Below are positions 52,251-60,514 of a stretch of 64,000 nt of DNA, one piece after another. A program made the translations under genes and the position numbers. A model generated the notes under the pieces. That model ran no database searches. It saw nothing but the letters and a program-made list of their open reading frames with translations, and was not told the DNA's origin. The stretch is from Hamadaea tsunoensis DSM 44101. GTDB lineage: Bacteria > Actinomycetota > Actinomycetes > Mycobacteriales > Micromonosporaceae. The DNA lies in assembly GCF_000428945.1 (NCBI RefSeq), contig NZ_KE386821.1, positions 245,330 to 309,329 of the forward strand, read 5' to 3'. Within the stretch, counting starts at the first letter, position 1; each line of letters begins with the position of its first letter.

Positions 52251-52847
52251 TCAGAGGGGATCGGCGAGCCAGCGGCAGCGGCGCCGGGCCAGCAGGTCGC
52301 GGTGGACCCACCAGCGCGCCTCGATCGTGCGGCCGTTGTCGAGCTCGTGCGTTGCCGGGCCGGGGGCCGGCACGAAGCCGCCGGAGCTCAGCCAGCGGCT
52401 GCTCGCGCCGTTGGCGACCTCGCAGCCGGCCCGCACCTCGCGGATGCCGAAGTGCCGGTGGGCGAGGTCGAGCACCGCGGCCAGCGCCTCGCCGCCGTAG
52501 CCGCGGCCGCGGAACGCGGCGCCCACCGTGCCGCCGAGGTGCAGGTAGCCGTCCGGCTGCCGGACGAGCGACAGGCCGGCCACCGCGAGGTCGCTGCCGT
52601 GCTCGACGGCGGTGAACGCCAGCCGTCGCGGCGACGGTCGCAGGACCGCGCCGGAGCGCAGCGGGCGCTCGACGCGCGCGGGCAGGGCGGCCCGGATGTC
52701 GGTGGTACGCCAGCCGAGCCAGTGCTGGGCCGCCGGGTCCGAGCCCAGGGCGTCGTGGTGCGCGAGGTCGCTGAGCCGGGCGCTGATGATCCACAAGCGG
52801 GGCGTACGCACCAGGTGGAGGCCGGTACGCCGGCAGGAGCGCAGCAC
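52251..52847 (-). CDS. GNAT-family N-acetyltransferase (RimJ/RimL-like)
   Basis: N-acetyltransferase of 198 aa. N-terminal LVRTPRLWIISARLSDLA is typical of RimJ/RimL relatives; the acetyl-CoA loop is VGAAFRGRGYGGEALAAVLD; the end of the fold is CEVANGASSRWLSSGGFVPA. Targets may be ribosomal proteins, antibiotics or small molecules. GTG 52847 has no SD; TACGAT lies 7 bases upstream, so the mRNA may be leaderless. Separated from the response-regulator gene by 33 bases. Confidence 0.86.
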   Translation of the reverse strand: MLRSCRRTGLHLVRTPRLWIISARLSDLAHHDALGSDPAAQHWLGWRTTDIRAALPARVERPLRSGAVLRPSPRRLAFTAVEHGSDLAVAGLSLVRQPDGYLHLGGTVGAAFRGRGYGGEALAAVLDLAHRHFGIREVRAGCEVANGASSRWLSSGGFVPAPGPATHELDNGRTIEARWWVHRDLLARRRCRWLADPL

Positions 52848-52880
52848 ATCCGGGATCGTAGTCGGTGGATCGGGCCCACG

Positions 52881-53576
52881 TCAGGCGTAGGGATGCCGGC
52901 CCGGACCGGTGCCGCCCGCCCGGACCAGTCCCGTCTCGTACGCGACCACGACCGCCTGGGCGCGGCTGGCCAGTCCCAGCTTCGACATGAGCCGGTTGAC
53001 GTGCGTCTTCACGGTGCCCTCGGCGACACCGAGCGAGCCGGCGATGTCCGTATTGGACAGTCCGCGGGCGATCAGGGTCAGCACGTCGATCTCCCGGGCG
53101 GTGAGGCGGCCCAGGTCCGGGACGGCCACCACCAGCGGGGTGTGCCGCCGGACGTACGCCTCGACGAGCCGGCGTACCGCGCCGGGAGCGAACGGCAGGT
53201 CGCCTTCGGCCACCGCCGCGATCGCCGCGAGCAGGCGCTGCGGCGGGGTGTCCATGGGCAGGAAGCCGCACGCGCCCGCGCGCAGCGCCGCGTACAGGTA
53301 CTCGTCGAGATCGTGGGTCGTCAGGATCAGGACGCGCGGAGCCGGGCCTTCCCGGTGCCCGGCCACGATCCGCGCGGTCGCGGCGATGCCGTCCAGGCCG
53401 GGCAGCCGGACGCCCATCAGGATCACGTCGGGGCGGTGCCGCGCGGCGGACTCGACGGCGGCGGGCCCCGAGGCGGCCTCGTCCACGACGCCGATACCCG
53501 CCGCGACCCGCAGGATCGCGGCGACTCCCGTCCGGAACGGCTCCTGGTCATCGGCCACGAGGACGCGCGTGGTCAT
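52881..53576 (-). CDS. NarL/LuxR-type response regulator with degenerate receiver
   Basis: DNA-binding regulator of 231 aa. The receiver domain keeps the acidic pair (VLVADDQ, Asp9/Asp10) and a Thr (LILTTHD), but the phospho-acceptor Asp is replaced by Gly at residue 55 (ILMGVRLPGLDG; codon GGC at 53412-53414 where GAC is expected), and the conserved Lys of the GFLLKD motif is missing (GFLPMDTP). A LuxR-type helix-turn-helix is intact (LTAREIDVLTLIARGLSNTD, VAEGTVKTHVNRLMSKLGL). It should bind DNA but cannot be phosphorylated in the usual way. Its start overlaps the stop of the truncated kinase gene. Confidence 0.9.
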   Translation of the reverse strand: MTTRVLVADDQEPFRTGVAAILRVAAGIGVVDEAASGPAAVESAARHRPDVILMGVRLPGLDGIAATARIVAGHREGPAPRVLILTTHDLDEYLYAALRAGACGFLPMDTPPQRLLAAIAAVAEGDLPFAPGAVRRLVEAYVRRHTPLVVAVPDLGRLTAREIDVLTLIARGLSNTDIAGSLGVAEGTVKTHVNRLMSKLGLASRAQAVVVAYETGLVRAGGTGPGRHPYA

Positions 53577-54091
53577 CGTCGCCCGGACCGGCCGTCCGGC
53601 CCGTCGCGCAGCAGCGGCCGCATCCGGCGCAGCTCGTCCAGCGCCTCGTGACTCGTCGCCGCGATGGTGTCGACCGCCGCGCGGGCGGTGTCCGGATCGG
53701 TGGCGAAGACGTACTGCGCGAGCCCGGCCTGCACCGAGATCACCGCCAGCTGGCGGCTGACGGCCTCATGCGACTCCCGCGCGCGCGTGCCGGTGACCGC
53801 CCGTCGATCGCAGTCGGCGTCGGCCGCGCGCAGCCGTTCGACCAGCATCCCCAGCCGCGCGTGCCGCCCGGCCAGCCGCCAGACCATCGCCCCGGCGGAC
53901 GCCAGGACCACCCCGGCCGCCGCCCACTGCACGACCGTGGGCACGACCCCGGGAACCAGGCCGTAGGCGGACAGCAGCCCGCTGGCCAGGACCGCGCCGA
54001 AAGCAGCGACCGGCCAGACCACGAGCACGAGATCGATGCCGAGCGCGCCGGGCCAGGCCGGCCGCCGCAACCCCCGCCGCCGTGCCCGCAT
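53573..54091 (-). CDS. Truncated sensor kinase: membrane and DHp domains only
   Basis: Protein of 172 aa with two hydrophobic segments (about 18-40; 47-70) and a HisKA_3-type dimerisation helix pair (TRARESHEAVSRQLAVISVQ, phospho-acceptor His about 108; DTIAATSHEALDELRRMRPL). It stops right after this region; relatives have about 380-430 aa and continue into a HATPase_c domain with N and G boxes. There is no room for that domain, because the response regulator begins at the stop codon (ATGA overlap), so this is a deletion rather than a frameshift. It cannot autophosphorylate alone but could dimerise with another kinase. TACCCT lies 6 bases before the ATG, a leaderless arrangement. Confidence 0.8.
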   Translation of the reverse strand: MRARRRGLRRPAWPGALGIDLVLVVWPVAAFGAVLASGLLSAYGLVPGVVPTVVQWAAAGVVLASAGAMVWRLAGRHARLGMLVERLRAADADCDRRAVTGTRARESHEAVSRQLAVISVQAGLAQYVFATDPDTARAAVDTIAATSHEALDELRRMRPLLRDGPDGRSGRR

Positions 54092-54097
54092 CGGGCA

Positions 54098-54103
54098 AGG
54101 GTA
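54098..54103 (-). promoter_or_regulatory. -10 box of a probable leaderless promoter
   Basis: TACCCT (minus strand) ends 6 bases before ATG 54091 of the truncated kinase. Confidence 0.45.
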
Positions 54104-54160
54104 TTCCCGGCGGCGGGTGCGTCCATCAACCCAGGGATATACACCGCAGGTTGTACGCGC

Positions 54161-54181
54161 CGCGGCGTAGCCGTAGCCGCG
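54161..54181 (-). terminator. Weak terminator-like hairpin after the rhamnose LacI gene
   Basis: CGCGGC pairs with GCCGCG (6 bp, 9-base loop) just beyond the LacI stop on the minus strand. Confidence 0.35.
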
Positions 54182-54189
54182 ACTGCCGC

Positions 54190-55197
54190 TCAGGTACGCG
54201 TACTGGATTCGCGGACGACCAGTTCCGGTTGGAAGACGACGTGGCGGTGCTCGTGGCGGCCGTCGGCCTCCGTCTCCTCCAGCAGCAGCTGCGCGGCCGT
54301 ACGCCCGAGCTGCTCGCGCGGTTGGCGTACCGAGGACAGGGGGACGGCGGCAGCGGCGGCGAAATCGATGTCGTCGTAGCCGACGATCGCCACGTCGTCC
54401 GGTACGCGTACACCCCGCTTGGTGGCTTCCTGGAGGACGCCGAGGGCGAGCAGGTCGTTGGCGCAGAAGAGCGCGGTGGGGCGGCGGGCCGCGGGCAGGT
54501 CGGCGAGCTCGGCGACCGCGGCGCGACCGGCGGCGACGGTGAGGCTGGGGGTGGCGATGGTCGACAGGCGCGCGGTGCCCTTCGTGGCGAGGGTGACGCC
54601 GCGGTGGCGGTCGGCGACCTGCTGGATGCTCATCGGGCCGCCGACGAAGGCGATGTGCTCGTGGCCGGTCGCGACCAGGTGCTCGCCGGCCAGGCGGCCG
54701 CCGAGGACGTCGTCGACGGCGACCGAGCAGCGGTCGCGGCCGCCGGAGCCGCGGTCGACGAGCACGACCGGGGTGCCGCGCTGGATCAGCTGTTCCAGGC
54801 GGGAGTTGCGGGTGTCGTCGACGGGCGTGATGAGCAGGCCGCGGATCCGCTGCTCCTCCAGCAGGTCGAGGTGGCGTCGCTCGCGGTCGGAGTCCTCGCT
54901 GCTGTTGCAGACGACCACCATGACGCCGTGCTTCTCGGCCTCGACCTCGGCGCCGCGGACGACGTCGGTGAAGAAGGGGTTGGCGACGTCGAGGACGACG
55001 ATCGCGATCTGGCGGCTGCTGCCGGCGCGCAGCTGGCGGGCGGAGTCGTTGCGGACGTAGCCCAGCTGCGCGATCGCGTCCAGCACCCGCCGGCGGGTGT
55101 GCTCGGCGACGCGTTCGGGCTGGTTCAGCACGTTGCTGACGGTGCCGAGGGAGACGCCCGCGAGTTTGGCGACCTCTTTGATGCTCGTGGTGCTCAC
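54190..55197 (-). CDS. LacI-family repressor of the rhamnose operon
   Basis: Sugar-responsive repressor of 335 aa, divergent from the L-rhamnose operon and so its likely regulator. N-terminal helix-turn-helix and hinge: TSIKEVAKLAGVSLGTVSNV, SARQLRAGSSRQ. Effector domain: VVLDVANPFFTDVVRGAEVE, GLLITPVDDTRN, ALFCANDLLALGVLQEA, VAIVGYDDIDFAAAAAVPLS. The frame is open to 55344, but GTG 55197 is where the conserved N-terminus starts. A perfect TGAAACGTTTCA palindrome at 55371-55382 is the probable operator; a rhamnose-derived compound is the probable inducer. Confidence 0.92.
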   Translation of the reverse strand: MSTTSIKEVAKLAGVSLGTVSNVLNQPERVAEHTRRRVLDAIAQLGYVRNDSARQLRAGSSRQIAIVVLDVANPFFTDVVRGAEVEAEKHGVMVVVCNSSEDSDRERRHLDLLEEQRIRGLLITPVDDTRNSRLEQLIQRGTPVVLVDRGSGGRDRCSVAVDDVLGGRLAGEHLVATGHEHIAFVGGPMSIQQVADRHRGVTLATKGTARLSTIATPSLTVAAGRAAVAELADLPAARRPTALFCANDLLALGVLQEATKRGVRVPDDVAIVGYDDIDFAAAAAVPLSSVRQPREQLGRTAAQLLLEETEADGRHEHRHVVFQPELVVRESSTRT

Positions 55198-55324
55198 GTC
55201 GGCTCGTCGGTCCCTTCGCGGCCGGGGGAACGGGAATTGGAACGTCTCAACGATTATGGGCCCGTGCGCCCCGGCGGGGAGGTTCCGGCGTCCGCATAAC
55301 AACTCGGTAACCCGCTGGAAACTC

Positions 55325-55354
55325 TTGACTGTGGCGCAGCCCACATCCTACCGT
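55325..55354 (+). promoter_or_regulatory. Sigma-70-type promoter of the rhamnose operon
   Basis: TTGACT (55325-55330) and TACCGT (55349-55354), 18 bases apart. The start site should fall about 55361, a few bases before the operator palindrome. Confidence 0.55.
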
Positions 55355-55370
55355 CACTGTAGCGAGTCGC

Positions 55371-55382
55371 TGAAACGTTTCA
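55371..55382. promoter_or_regulatory. LacI-family operator before the rhamnose operon
   Basis: TGAAACGTTTCA, a perfect 12-bp palindrome centred on CpG, typical of LacI-family sites. It lies just downstream of the predicted transcription start, where a bound repressor would block elongation, and 46 bases before the ATPase start. Confidence 0.7.
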
Positions 55383-55427
55383 CAACCCCCGTGTTTCCCG
55401 AGCCCCCTTCGGAAACGAGGTCCCGAG

Positions 55428-56927
55428 GTGCCCCCACCTCTTCTCGCGCTGAGCGGCGTGAGCAAGTCCTTCGGAGCGGTCGCCGCGCTGCGCGACGTGC
55501 GCCTGGAGCTGTACGCCGGCGAGGCGCACGCGCTGATCGGGGAGAACGGCGCGGGCAAGTCCACCCTGGTCAAGATCCTGGCCGGCGTGCACGCGCCGGA
55601 CGAGGGAACGGTCACGCTGGACGGCCGTCCGCTGGTGCTGCGCGGACCGGCCGACGCCCGGGACGCCGGCATCGCCGTCATCTACCAGGAGCCGACGCTG
55701 TTCCCGGACCTGTCGGTCGCGGAGAACATCTTCATGGGCCGCCAGCCGCTGCGCGGGCTGCGCCGGGTCGACCGGGCGCGGATGCGGGCGATGGCGGCCG
55801 AGCTGTTCGAGCGGCTCGGCGTACGGCTGGACCCGGACCGGCCGGCCCGCGGACTGTCCATCGCCGACCAGCAGCTGGTCGAGATCGCCAAGGCCATCTC
55901 GCTCGACGCCCGCGTGCTCGTGATGGACGAGCCGACGGCCGCACTGTCCGGAGTGGAGGTCGACCGGCTGTTCGCGGTCGCCCGGTCGGTACGCGACGCC
56001 GGCGCCGCCGTGCTGTTCATCTCGCACCGGTTCGACGAGGTGTTCGCGCTCTGCGAGCGGATCACCGTGATGCGGGACGGGCAGTGGATCTCCACCGACC
56101 CCGCCGCCGAGCTGACCGTCGACCAGGCCGTGCGCCGCATGGTGGGCCGCGAGGTGTCGACCCTGTTCCCCAAGCAGCAGACCACCGTCGGCGACCCCCG
56201 CCTGGAGGTACGCGGACTCACCCGGCACGGCGTCTTCGCCGACGTCGGCTTCACCGTCCGGGCCGGCGAGATCGTCGCCCTGGCCGGACTGGTGGGCGCC
56301 GGCCGCAGCGAGGTGAGCCGGGCGGTCTTCGGCGTCGACCGGTACGACGCCGGCGAGGTCCTCGTCGACGGCCGTCGGCTGCCCAACGGCGACACCGGTG
56401 CCGCGATCCGGGCCGGGCTGGCGCTGGTCCCCGAGGACCGCCGCCAGCAGGGACTGGTGATGGAGCTGTCGGTCGAGCGCAACGCGACGCTGCCGCGGCG
56501 GTGGTCCCTGTCCTGGGGCGGCCTGCTGCTCGGCGGCGCCGAACGCCGCTCGGCGGCCACCTGGACACAGGCCCTGCGGGTCAAGGCCGCGCGCCTGGCC
56601 GATCCGGTGTCCACCCTGTCCGGTGGCAACCAGCAGAAGGTCGTGCTGGCCAAGTGGCTCGCCACCAGCCCGCGGGTGCTCATCGTCGACGAGCCCACCC
56701 GCGGCATCGACATCGGCACCAAGGCCGAGGTGCACCGGCTGCTGTCGCAGCTGGCCGCCGACGGGGTCGCGGTGCTCATGGTCTCCAGCGAACTCCCGGA
56801 GGTACTGGGCATGGCGGACCGCGTGCTGGTGATGCACGAAGGCCGGCTGGCCGCCGACATCCCCCGCGACCGCGCCGACGAGGAGTCGGTCATGCTCGCG
56901 GCCACCGGTCAGGCGGGACGGGCATGA
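55428..56927 (+). CDS. Rhamnose ABC transporter ATP-binding protein (CUT2, RbsA-like)
   Basis: Cytoplasmic ATPase of 499 aa with two fused nucleotide-binding domains. Domain 1 has Walker [10 protein letters not shown], signature [14 protein letters not shown] and Walker [12 protein letters not shown]. Domain 2 has the degenerate P-loop [10 protein letters not shown], signature [16 protein letters not shown] and [14 protein letters not shown]. Fused double domains with a weak second P-loop are usual in CUT2 importers. GTG 55428 follows GAGG by 7 bases. First gene of the rhamnose operon; its stop overlaps the first permease start by 4 bp. Rhamnose specificity is inferred from the downstream catabolic genes. 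Confidence 0.92.
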   Translation: MPPPLLALSGVSKSFGAVAALRDVRLELYAGEAHALIGENGAGKSTLVKILAGVHAPDEGTVTLDGRPLVLRGPADARDAGIAVIYQEPTLFPDLSVAENIFMGRQPLRGLRRVDRARMRAMAAELFERLGVRLDPDRPARGLSIADQQLVEIAKAISLDARVLVMDEPTAALSGVEVDRLFAVARSVRDAGAAVLFISHRFDEVFALCERITVMRDGQWISTDPAAELTVDQAVRRMVGREVSTLFPKQQTTVGDPRLEVRGLTRHGVFADVGFTVRAGEIVALAGLVGAGRSEVSRAVFGVDRYDAGEVLVDGRRLPNGDTGAAIRAGLALVPEDRRQQGLVMELSVERNATLPRRWSLSWGGLLLGGAERRSAATWTQALRVKAARLADPVSTLSGGNQQKVVLAKWLATSPRVLIVDEPTRGIDIGTKAEVHRLLSQLAADGVAVLMVSSELPEVLGMADRVLVMHEGRLAADIPRDRADEESVMLAATGQAGRA

Positions 56928-57955
56928 CCGTGACGCAGAACCGTCCCGGCGTACAGGCCGAGCGCGGCACCCGGCTCGTCCGGCGTACGTTCGCGGTGCG
57001 GGAACTGGGCATCCTGCTCGCCCTCGTCGTGCTGGTCGCGGCCACCACGATCGCCAACCCCCGGTTCCTGTCCGCGCAGAACGTCAAGGACCTGCTGCTC
57101 GGCTCGACGATCCTGGCGATCCTCGCGGTCGGGCAGGCGGTCGTCGTCATCACCCGCAACGTCGACCTGTCCGTCGGCTCGATCCTCGGCCTGTCCGCGT
57201 TCGCGACCGGCAGCGTCTTCCTCGCCGCCCCCGGCCTGCCGATCCCCGTCATGCTGGTCATCGGCACGGCGCTGGGCGCCGTCCTGGGCGCGGTCAACGG
57301 GGGACTGATCGCGGCGGCCCGCGTACCGGCGCTCGTGGTCACGCTCGGCACGCTGTACGTGTTCCGCGGGCTCGACTACATGTGGGCCACCGGACGGCAG
57401 ATCAACGCGGCCGACATGCCGGCCGGTTTCCTGAAGATGGGCACGGCCACGGTGCTCGGCGTACCGGTGCTGGCGCTGTTCGCGGTCGTCGTGCTGGTGG
57501 TCGTCGGCTACTACACGGCCAACTACCGCAGCGGCCGGGAGCTGTACGCGCTCGGCTCCGACCCGGCCGCCGCCCGGCTGTCCGGCATCCCGACCGGCCG
57601 CCGCATCCTGTACGCCTTCGTCACCAGCGGCGCGCTCGCCGGTCTCGCCGGGGTCCTCTACTCGGCCCGGTTCGGCACCGTCGACGCGAACGCGGGCCAG
57701 GGCATGGAACTCAACGTGGTCGCGGCCGTGGTCGTCGGCGGTGTGGCCATCTTCGGCGGCAGCGGCTCGGTCTACGGTGCGGCGCTCGGCGCGGTCCTGC
57801 TCACCACGATCCGCGCCGCGCTGCCCGTCCTCGGCATCAACGTGTTCTGGCAGGACGCCGCGGTCGGCGCGCTGATCCTGGCCGCGATCGGGCTCGACCG
57901 GGCGCTGTCCGCCCGGGTGGGCCGCAGCCTGCGAGAGAGGAAGGCCCATGTCTGA
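56924..57955 (+). CDS. Rhamnose ABC transporter permease 1 (CUT2)
   Basis: Inner-membrane permease of 343 aa (RbsC family). Many hydrophobic helices: [38 protein letters not shown], then the RbsC-type motif [20 protein letters not shown] and later [20 protein letters not shown] and [20 protein letters not shown]. Start overlaps the ATPase stop by 4 bp; its end overlaps the next permease by 8 bases. Works with permease 2, the double ATPase and the lipoprotein to import sugar. Confidence 0.92.
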   Translation: MTVTQNRPGVQAERGTRLVRRTFAVRELGILLALVVLVAATTIANPRFLSAQNVKDLLLGSTILAILAVGQAVVVITRNVDLSVGSILGLSAFATGSVFLAAPGLPIPVMLVIGTALGAVLGAVNGGLIAAARVPALVVTLGTLYVFRGLDYMWATGRQINAADMPAGFLKMGTATVLGVPVLALFAVVVLVVVGYYTANYRSGRELYALGSDPAAARLSGIPTGRRILYAFVTSGALAGLAGVLYSARFGTVDANAGQGMELNVVAAVVVGGVAIFGGSGSVYGAALGAVLLTTIRAALPVLGINVFWQDAAVGALILAAIGLDRALSARVGRSLRERKAHV

Positions 57956-58988
57956 AGCTCCTCGACCGAGCCGGATGCGGGCACAGGGCGCCCGGGTACG
58001 CGGTGTCCTCGGCTCCTGGGACGTCATCGTGCTGCTGGCCGTGGTGGCCGTCGCGGTCGTCGGGTCGCTCAGCATCGACGGCGTCTCCAGTCCCCGGTTC
58101 TGGCGCTTCGTCACCCTCGAAGCGGTTCCGATCCTGCTGATCGCGCTGCCGATGACCCTGGTCGTCATCACCGGCGAGATCGACCTGTCGGTGGCCAGCG
58201 TGCTCGGGCTGTCCTGCACGGTGCTGGGCAAGCTGTGGGCGTCCGGCGTGACCTCGCTGCCGCTGCTGATCGCGGCCTGCCTCGTGCTCGGCGGCCTGCT
58301 CGGCGCGGTCAACGGGCTGTTCATCACCGGCTTCGGCCTGCCGTCGCTGGCGGTCACCATCGGCACGCTGGCGATGTACCGCGGGCTCGCGTACGTGGTG
58401 CTGGGCGACAAGGCGGTGGCGGACTATCCGGCGTCGTGGACGACCTCGGCCATCAAACCGATCCACGGCACCACGATCCCGTGGGTCATCCTCGTGGTCG
58501 CCGCGCTCGCGATCGTCTTCGGCGTGGTGCTGCACGCCACCCCGGTCGGCCGCGGCCTGTACGCGATCGGCAACAACGCCGAGGCGGCCCGGTTCGCCGG
58601 GATCAGCGTACGGCTGACGAAGTTCTGGCTGTTCGTGGCGACCGGGGCGATGTCGGCGCTGGCCGGTGTCTTCTGGACGCTGCGGTTCGCCAGCGCCCGT
58701 GCCGACAACGGCACCGGCATCGAGCTGGCCGTCGTCGCGGCGGTCCTGCTCGGCGGCGTCTCCATCTTCGGCGGGCGCGGCGGGCTGCTCGGCGTCCTCG
58801 CCGCCGTGGCCCTGCTCGGCGTGCTGCGCAACGCCCTGCAACTGGCCGACGTTCCGGCGAACACCCTGACCATCATCACCGGTTCGCTGCTGATCGCCTC
58901 GGTCGTCGGACCCAACGTCGCCGGCCGGCTGCGCGAGCGGCTACGACGGCGGCGGCCCATCGCACCAACCCTTTCGCACACCACCTGA
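57948..58988 (+). CDS. Rhamnose ABC transporter permease 2 (CUT2)
   Basis: Second inner-membrane permease (346 aa, RbsC family). Hydrophobic helices include WDVIVLLAVVAVAVVGSL and ILLIALPMTLVVITGEIDLS; the conserved cytoplasmic loop is YAIGNNAEAARFAGISVRLT and the end motif is VVAAVLLGGVSIFGGRGGLL. ATG 57948 overlaps permease 1 by 8 bases; GAGAGAGGAAGG lies just upstream as SD. Two non-identical permeases in one system are usual for rhamnose-type CUT2 importers. Confidence 0.92.
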   Translation: MSEAPRPSRMRAQGARVRGVLGSWDVIVLLAVVAVAVVGSLSIDGVSSPRFWRFVTLEAVPILLIALPMTLVVITGEIDLSVASVLGLSCTVLGKLWASGVTSLPLLIAACLVLGGLLGAVNGLFITGFGLPSLAVTIGTLAMYRGLAYVVLGDKAVADYPASWTTSAIKPIHGTTIPWVILVVAALAIVFGVVLHATPVGRGLYAIGNNAEAARFAGISVRLTKFWLFVATGAMSALAGVFWTLRFASARADNGTGIELAVVAAVLLGGVSIFGGRGGLLGVLAAVALLGVLRNALQLADVPANTLTIITGSLLIASVVGPNVAGRLRERLRRRRPIAPTLSHTT

Positions 58989-59051
58989 CGCCGCTCCCCG
59001 CAGCTCCTTCCCCCGCGGACCGAGGGGCGGCCATCGATGAAGGGAACCGAC

Positions 59052-60113
59052 ATGAGAGCAGGCACCGGCCGGGTACGCCTCGTGGCGATCACGGCTCTGG
59101 CGGCGCTCGCGCTGGCGACAGCGGCGTGCGCGGACGATTCGACCGACGGCACGAGCGCCTCGCCCGCGGCGTCCGGCGGCGGCAGCATGAAGAACGGTCT
59201 CAAGATCGCCTTCTTGCCCAAGCAGGTGAACAACCCGTACTTCACCACTTCCGACAACGGCGGCAAGACGGCGGTCGAGGAGATCAAGGGCACCTACAGC
59301 GAGACGGGGCCGTCCGAGGCCAGCCCGTCGGCGCAGGTGTCCTACATCAACACGCTGTCGCAGCAGAACACCGACGTCATCGTGGTCTCCGCCAACGACA
59401 AGGACGCCATCTGCGGCGCCCTCAACGAGGCCCGCCAGGGCGGCGCGAAGGTCGTCACGTTCGACTCCGACACCAACCCGACCTGCCGCGACCTGTTCAT
59501 CAACCAGGCCACGGCCGAGGGCATCGCCAAGAACCAGGTGAAGCTGATCTCCGACGCGGTCGGCCCCGACGGCGGCGAGATCGCCATCCTGTCGGCCACG
59601 GCCAACGCGACGAACCAGAACACCTGGATCGAGATGATGAAGACGGAGCTGGCCAAGCCCGAGTACGCGAAGCTCAAGCTGGTCGACACCGTCTACGGCG
59701 ACGACCAGGACCAGAAGTCGTTCACCGAGACCCAGGCGCTGCTGGCCAAGCACCCGAACCTCAAGGGCATCATCTCGCCGACCACGGTCGGTGTCGCCGC
59801 CGCGGCCCGGTACCTGTCCGGCTCCAGCTACAAGGGCAAGGTCCAGCTGACCGGCCTCGGTACGCCCAACCAGATGCGCGCGTTCGTCAAGGACGGCACG
59901 GTCAAGGCGTTCGCCCTGTGGAACCCGGCCGACCTCGGCTACCTGGCCGCGTACGCGGGCGGGGCGCTGGCCTCCGGGCTGATCACCGGCAAGGAGGGCG
60001 ACAAGTTCACGGCCGGCAAGCTCGGCGAGTTCACCGTCGGCAAGGACGCGACCGTGCTGCTGGGCGACCCGTTCACGTTCAACGCCTCGAACATCGACCA
60101 GTTCAACTTCTAA
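59052..60113 (+). CDS. rhaS: Rhamnose ABC transporter substrate-binding lipoprotein
   Basis: Extracellular sugar-binding lipoprotein of 353 aa. ATG 59052 is chosen because GAAGGGA lies 6 bases before it; ATG 59037 would add five residues. Signal sequence with lipobox ATAAC (acylated Cys about 26) and a Ser/Gly-rich linker, then a ribose-binding-protein fold (LKIAFLPKQVNNPYFTTSDN, DVIVVSANDKDAICGALNEA, VTFDSDTNPTCRDLFINQAT, LKGIISPTTVGVAAAARYLS, VQLTGLGTPNQMRAFVKDGT). The rhamnose assignment rests on resemblance to the RhaS group and on rhamnose enzymes in the same operon. Confidence 0.91.
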   Translation: MRAGTGRVRLVAITALAALALATAACADDSTDGTSASPAASGGGSMKNGLKIAFLPKQVNNPYFTTSDNGGKTAVEEIKGTYSETGPSEASPSAQVSYINTLSQQNTDVIVVSANDKDAICGALNEARQGGAKVVTFDSDTNPTCRDLFINQATAEGIAKNQVKLISDAVGPDGGEIAILSATANATNQNTWIEMMKTELAKPEYAKLKLVDTVYGDDQDQKSFTETQALLAKHPNLKGIISPTTVGVAAAARYLSGSSYKGKVQLTGLGTPNQMRAFVKDGTVKAFALWNPADLGYLAAYAGGALASGLITGKEGDKFTAGKLGEFTVGKDATVLLGDPFTFNASNIDQFNF

Positions 60114-60169
60114 GCGTCTTCGGATCCCCGTCGTAGCAACGTCCATACAGGACGGAAAGGAGGCATGGC

Positions 60170-60514
60170 GTGCGCCGGATCTGCTTCACCCTTCAGGTCA
60201 GACCCGATCGGCTGGAGGAGTACCGGCGCCGCCATGCCCAGGTGTGGCCGGACATGCTGGCCGCCCTGCGCGACACCGGCTGGCACGACTACAGCCTGTT
60301 CCTGCGCGGGGACGGCCTGCTGGTCGGCTACCTGCTCACCGACGACTTCGAGGCCGCCCTGGCGGCCATGGACGCCACCGACGTCAACGCCCGCTGGCAG
60401 GCGCAGATGGCCGAGTTCTTCGACACCGGCCGCCCCGACCAGCACATGCACGTGCTCACCGAAGTGTTCCACCTGGAAGACAGCCCGCAAGAAGAGCTGG
60501 GAGACCAACGATGA
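60170..60514 (+). CDS. rhaM: L-rhamnose mutarotase
   Basis: Small (114 aa) cytoplasmic enzyme that interconverts alpha and beta anomers of L-rhamnose, speeding entry into the isomerase. Family pattern: RICFTLQVRPDRLEEYRRRH, VWPDMLAALRDTGWHDYSLF, YLLTDDFEAALAAMDATDVN, RWQAQMAEFF; length is normal. The His in RRRHAQVW and the Trp/Tyr pair are expected active-site residues. GTG 60170 follows AAAGGAGG by 6 bases. Stop overlaps the isomerase start by 4 bp. Confidence 0.93.
   Translation: MRRICFTLQVRPDRLEEYRRRHAQVWPDMLAALRDTGWHDYSLFLRGDGLLVGYLLTDDFEAALAAMDATDVNARWQAQMAEFFDTGRPDQHMHVLTEVFHLEDSPQEELGDQR

Noticed and set aside
53412-53575. Frameshift explaining the missing kinase ATPase domain
   Set aside because: The kinase stop overlaps the regulator start, and the following sequence in other frames shows no N-box or G-box; a deletion fits better.
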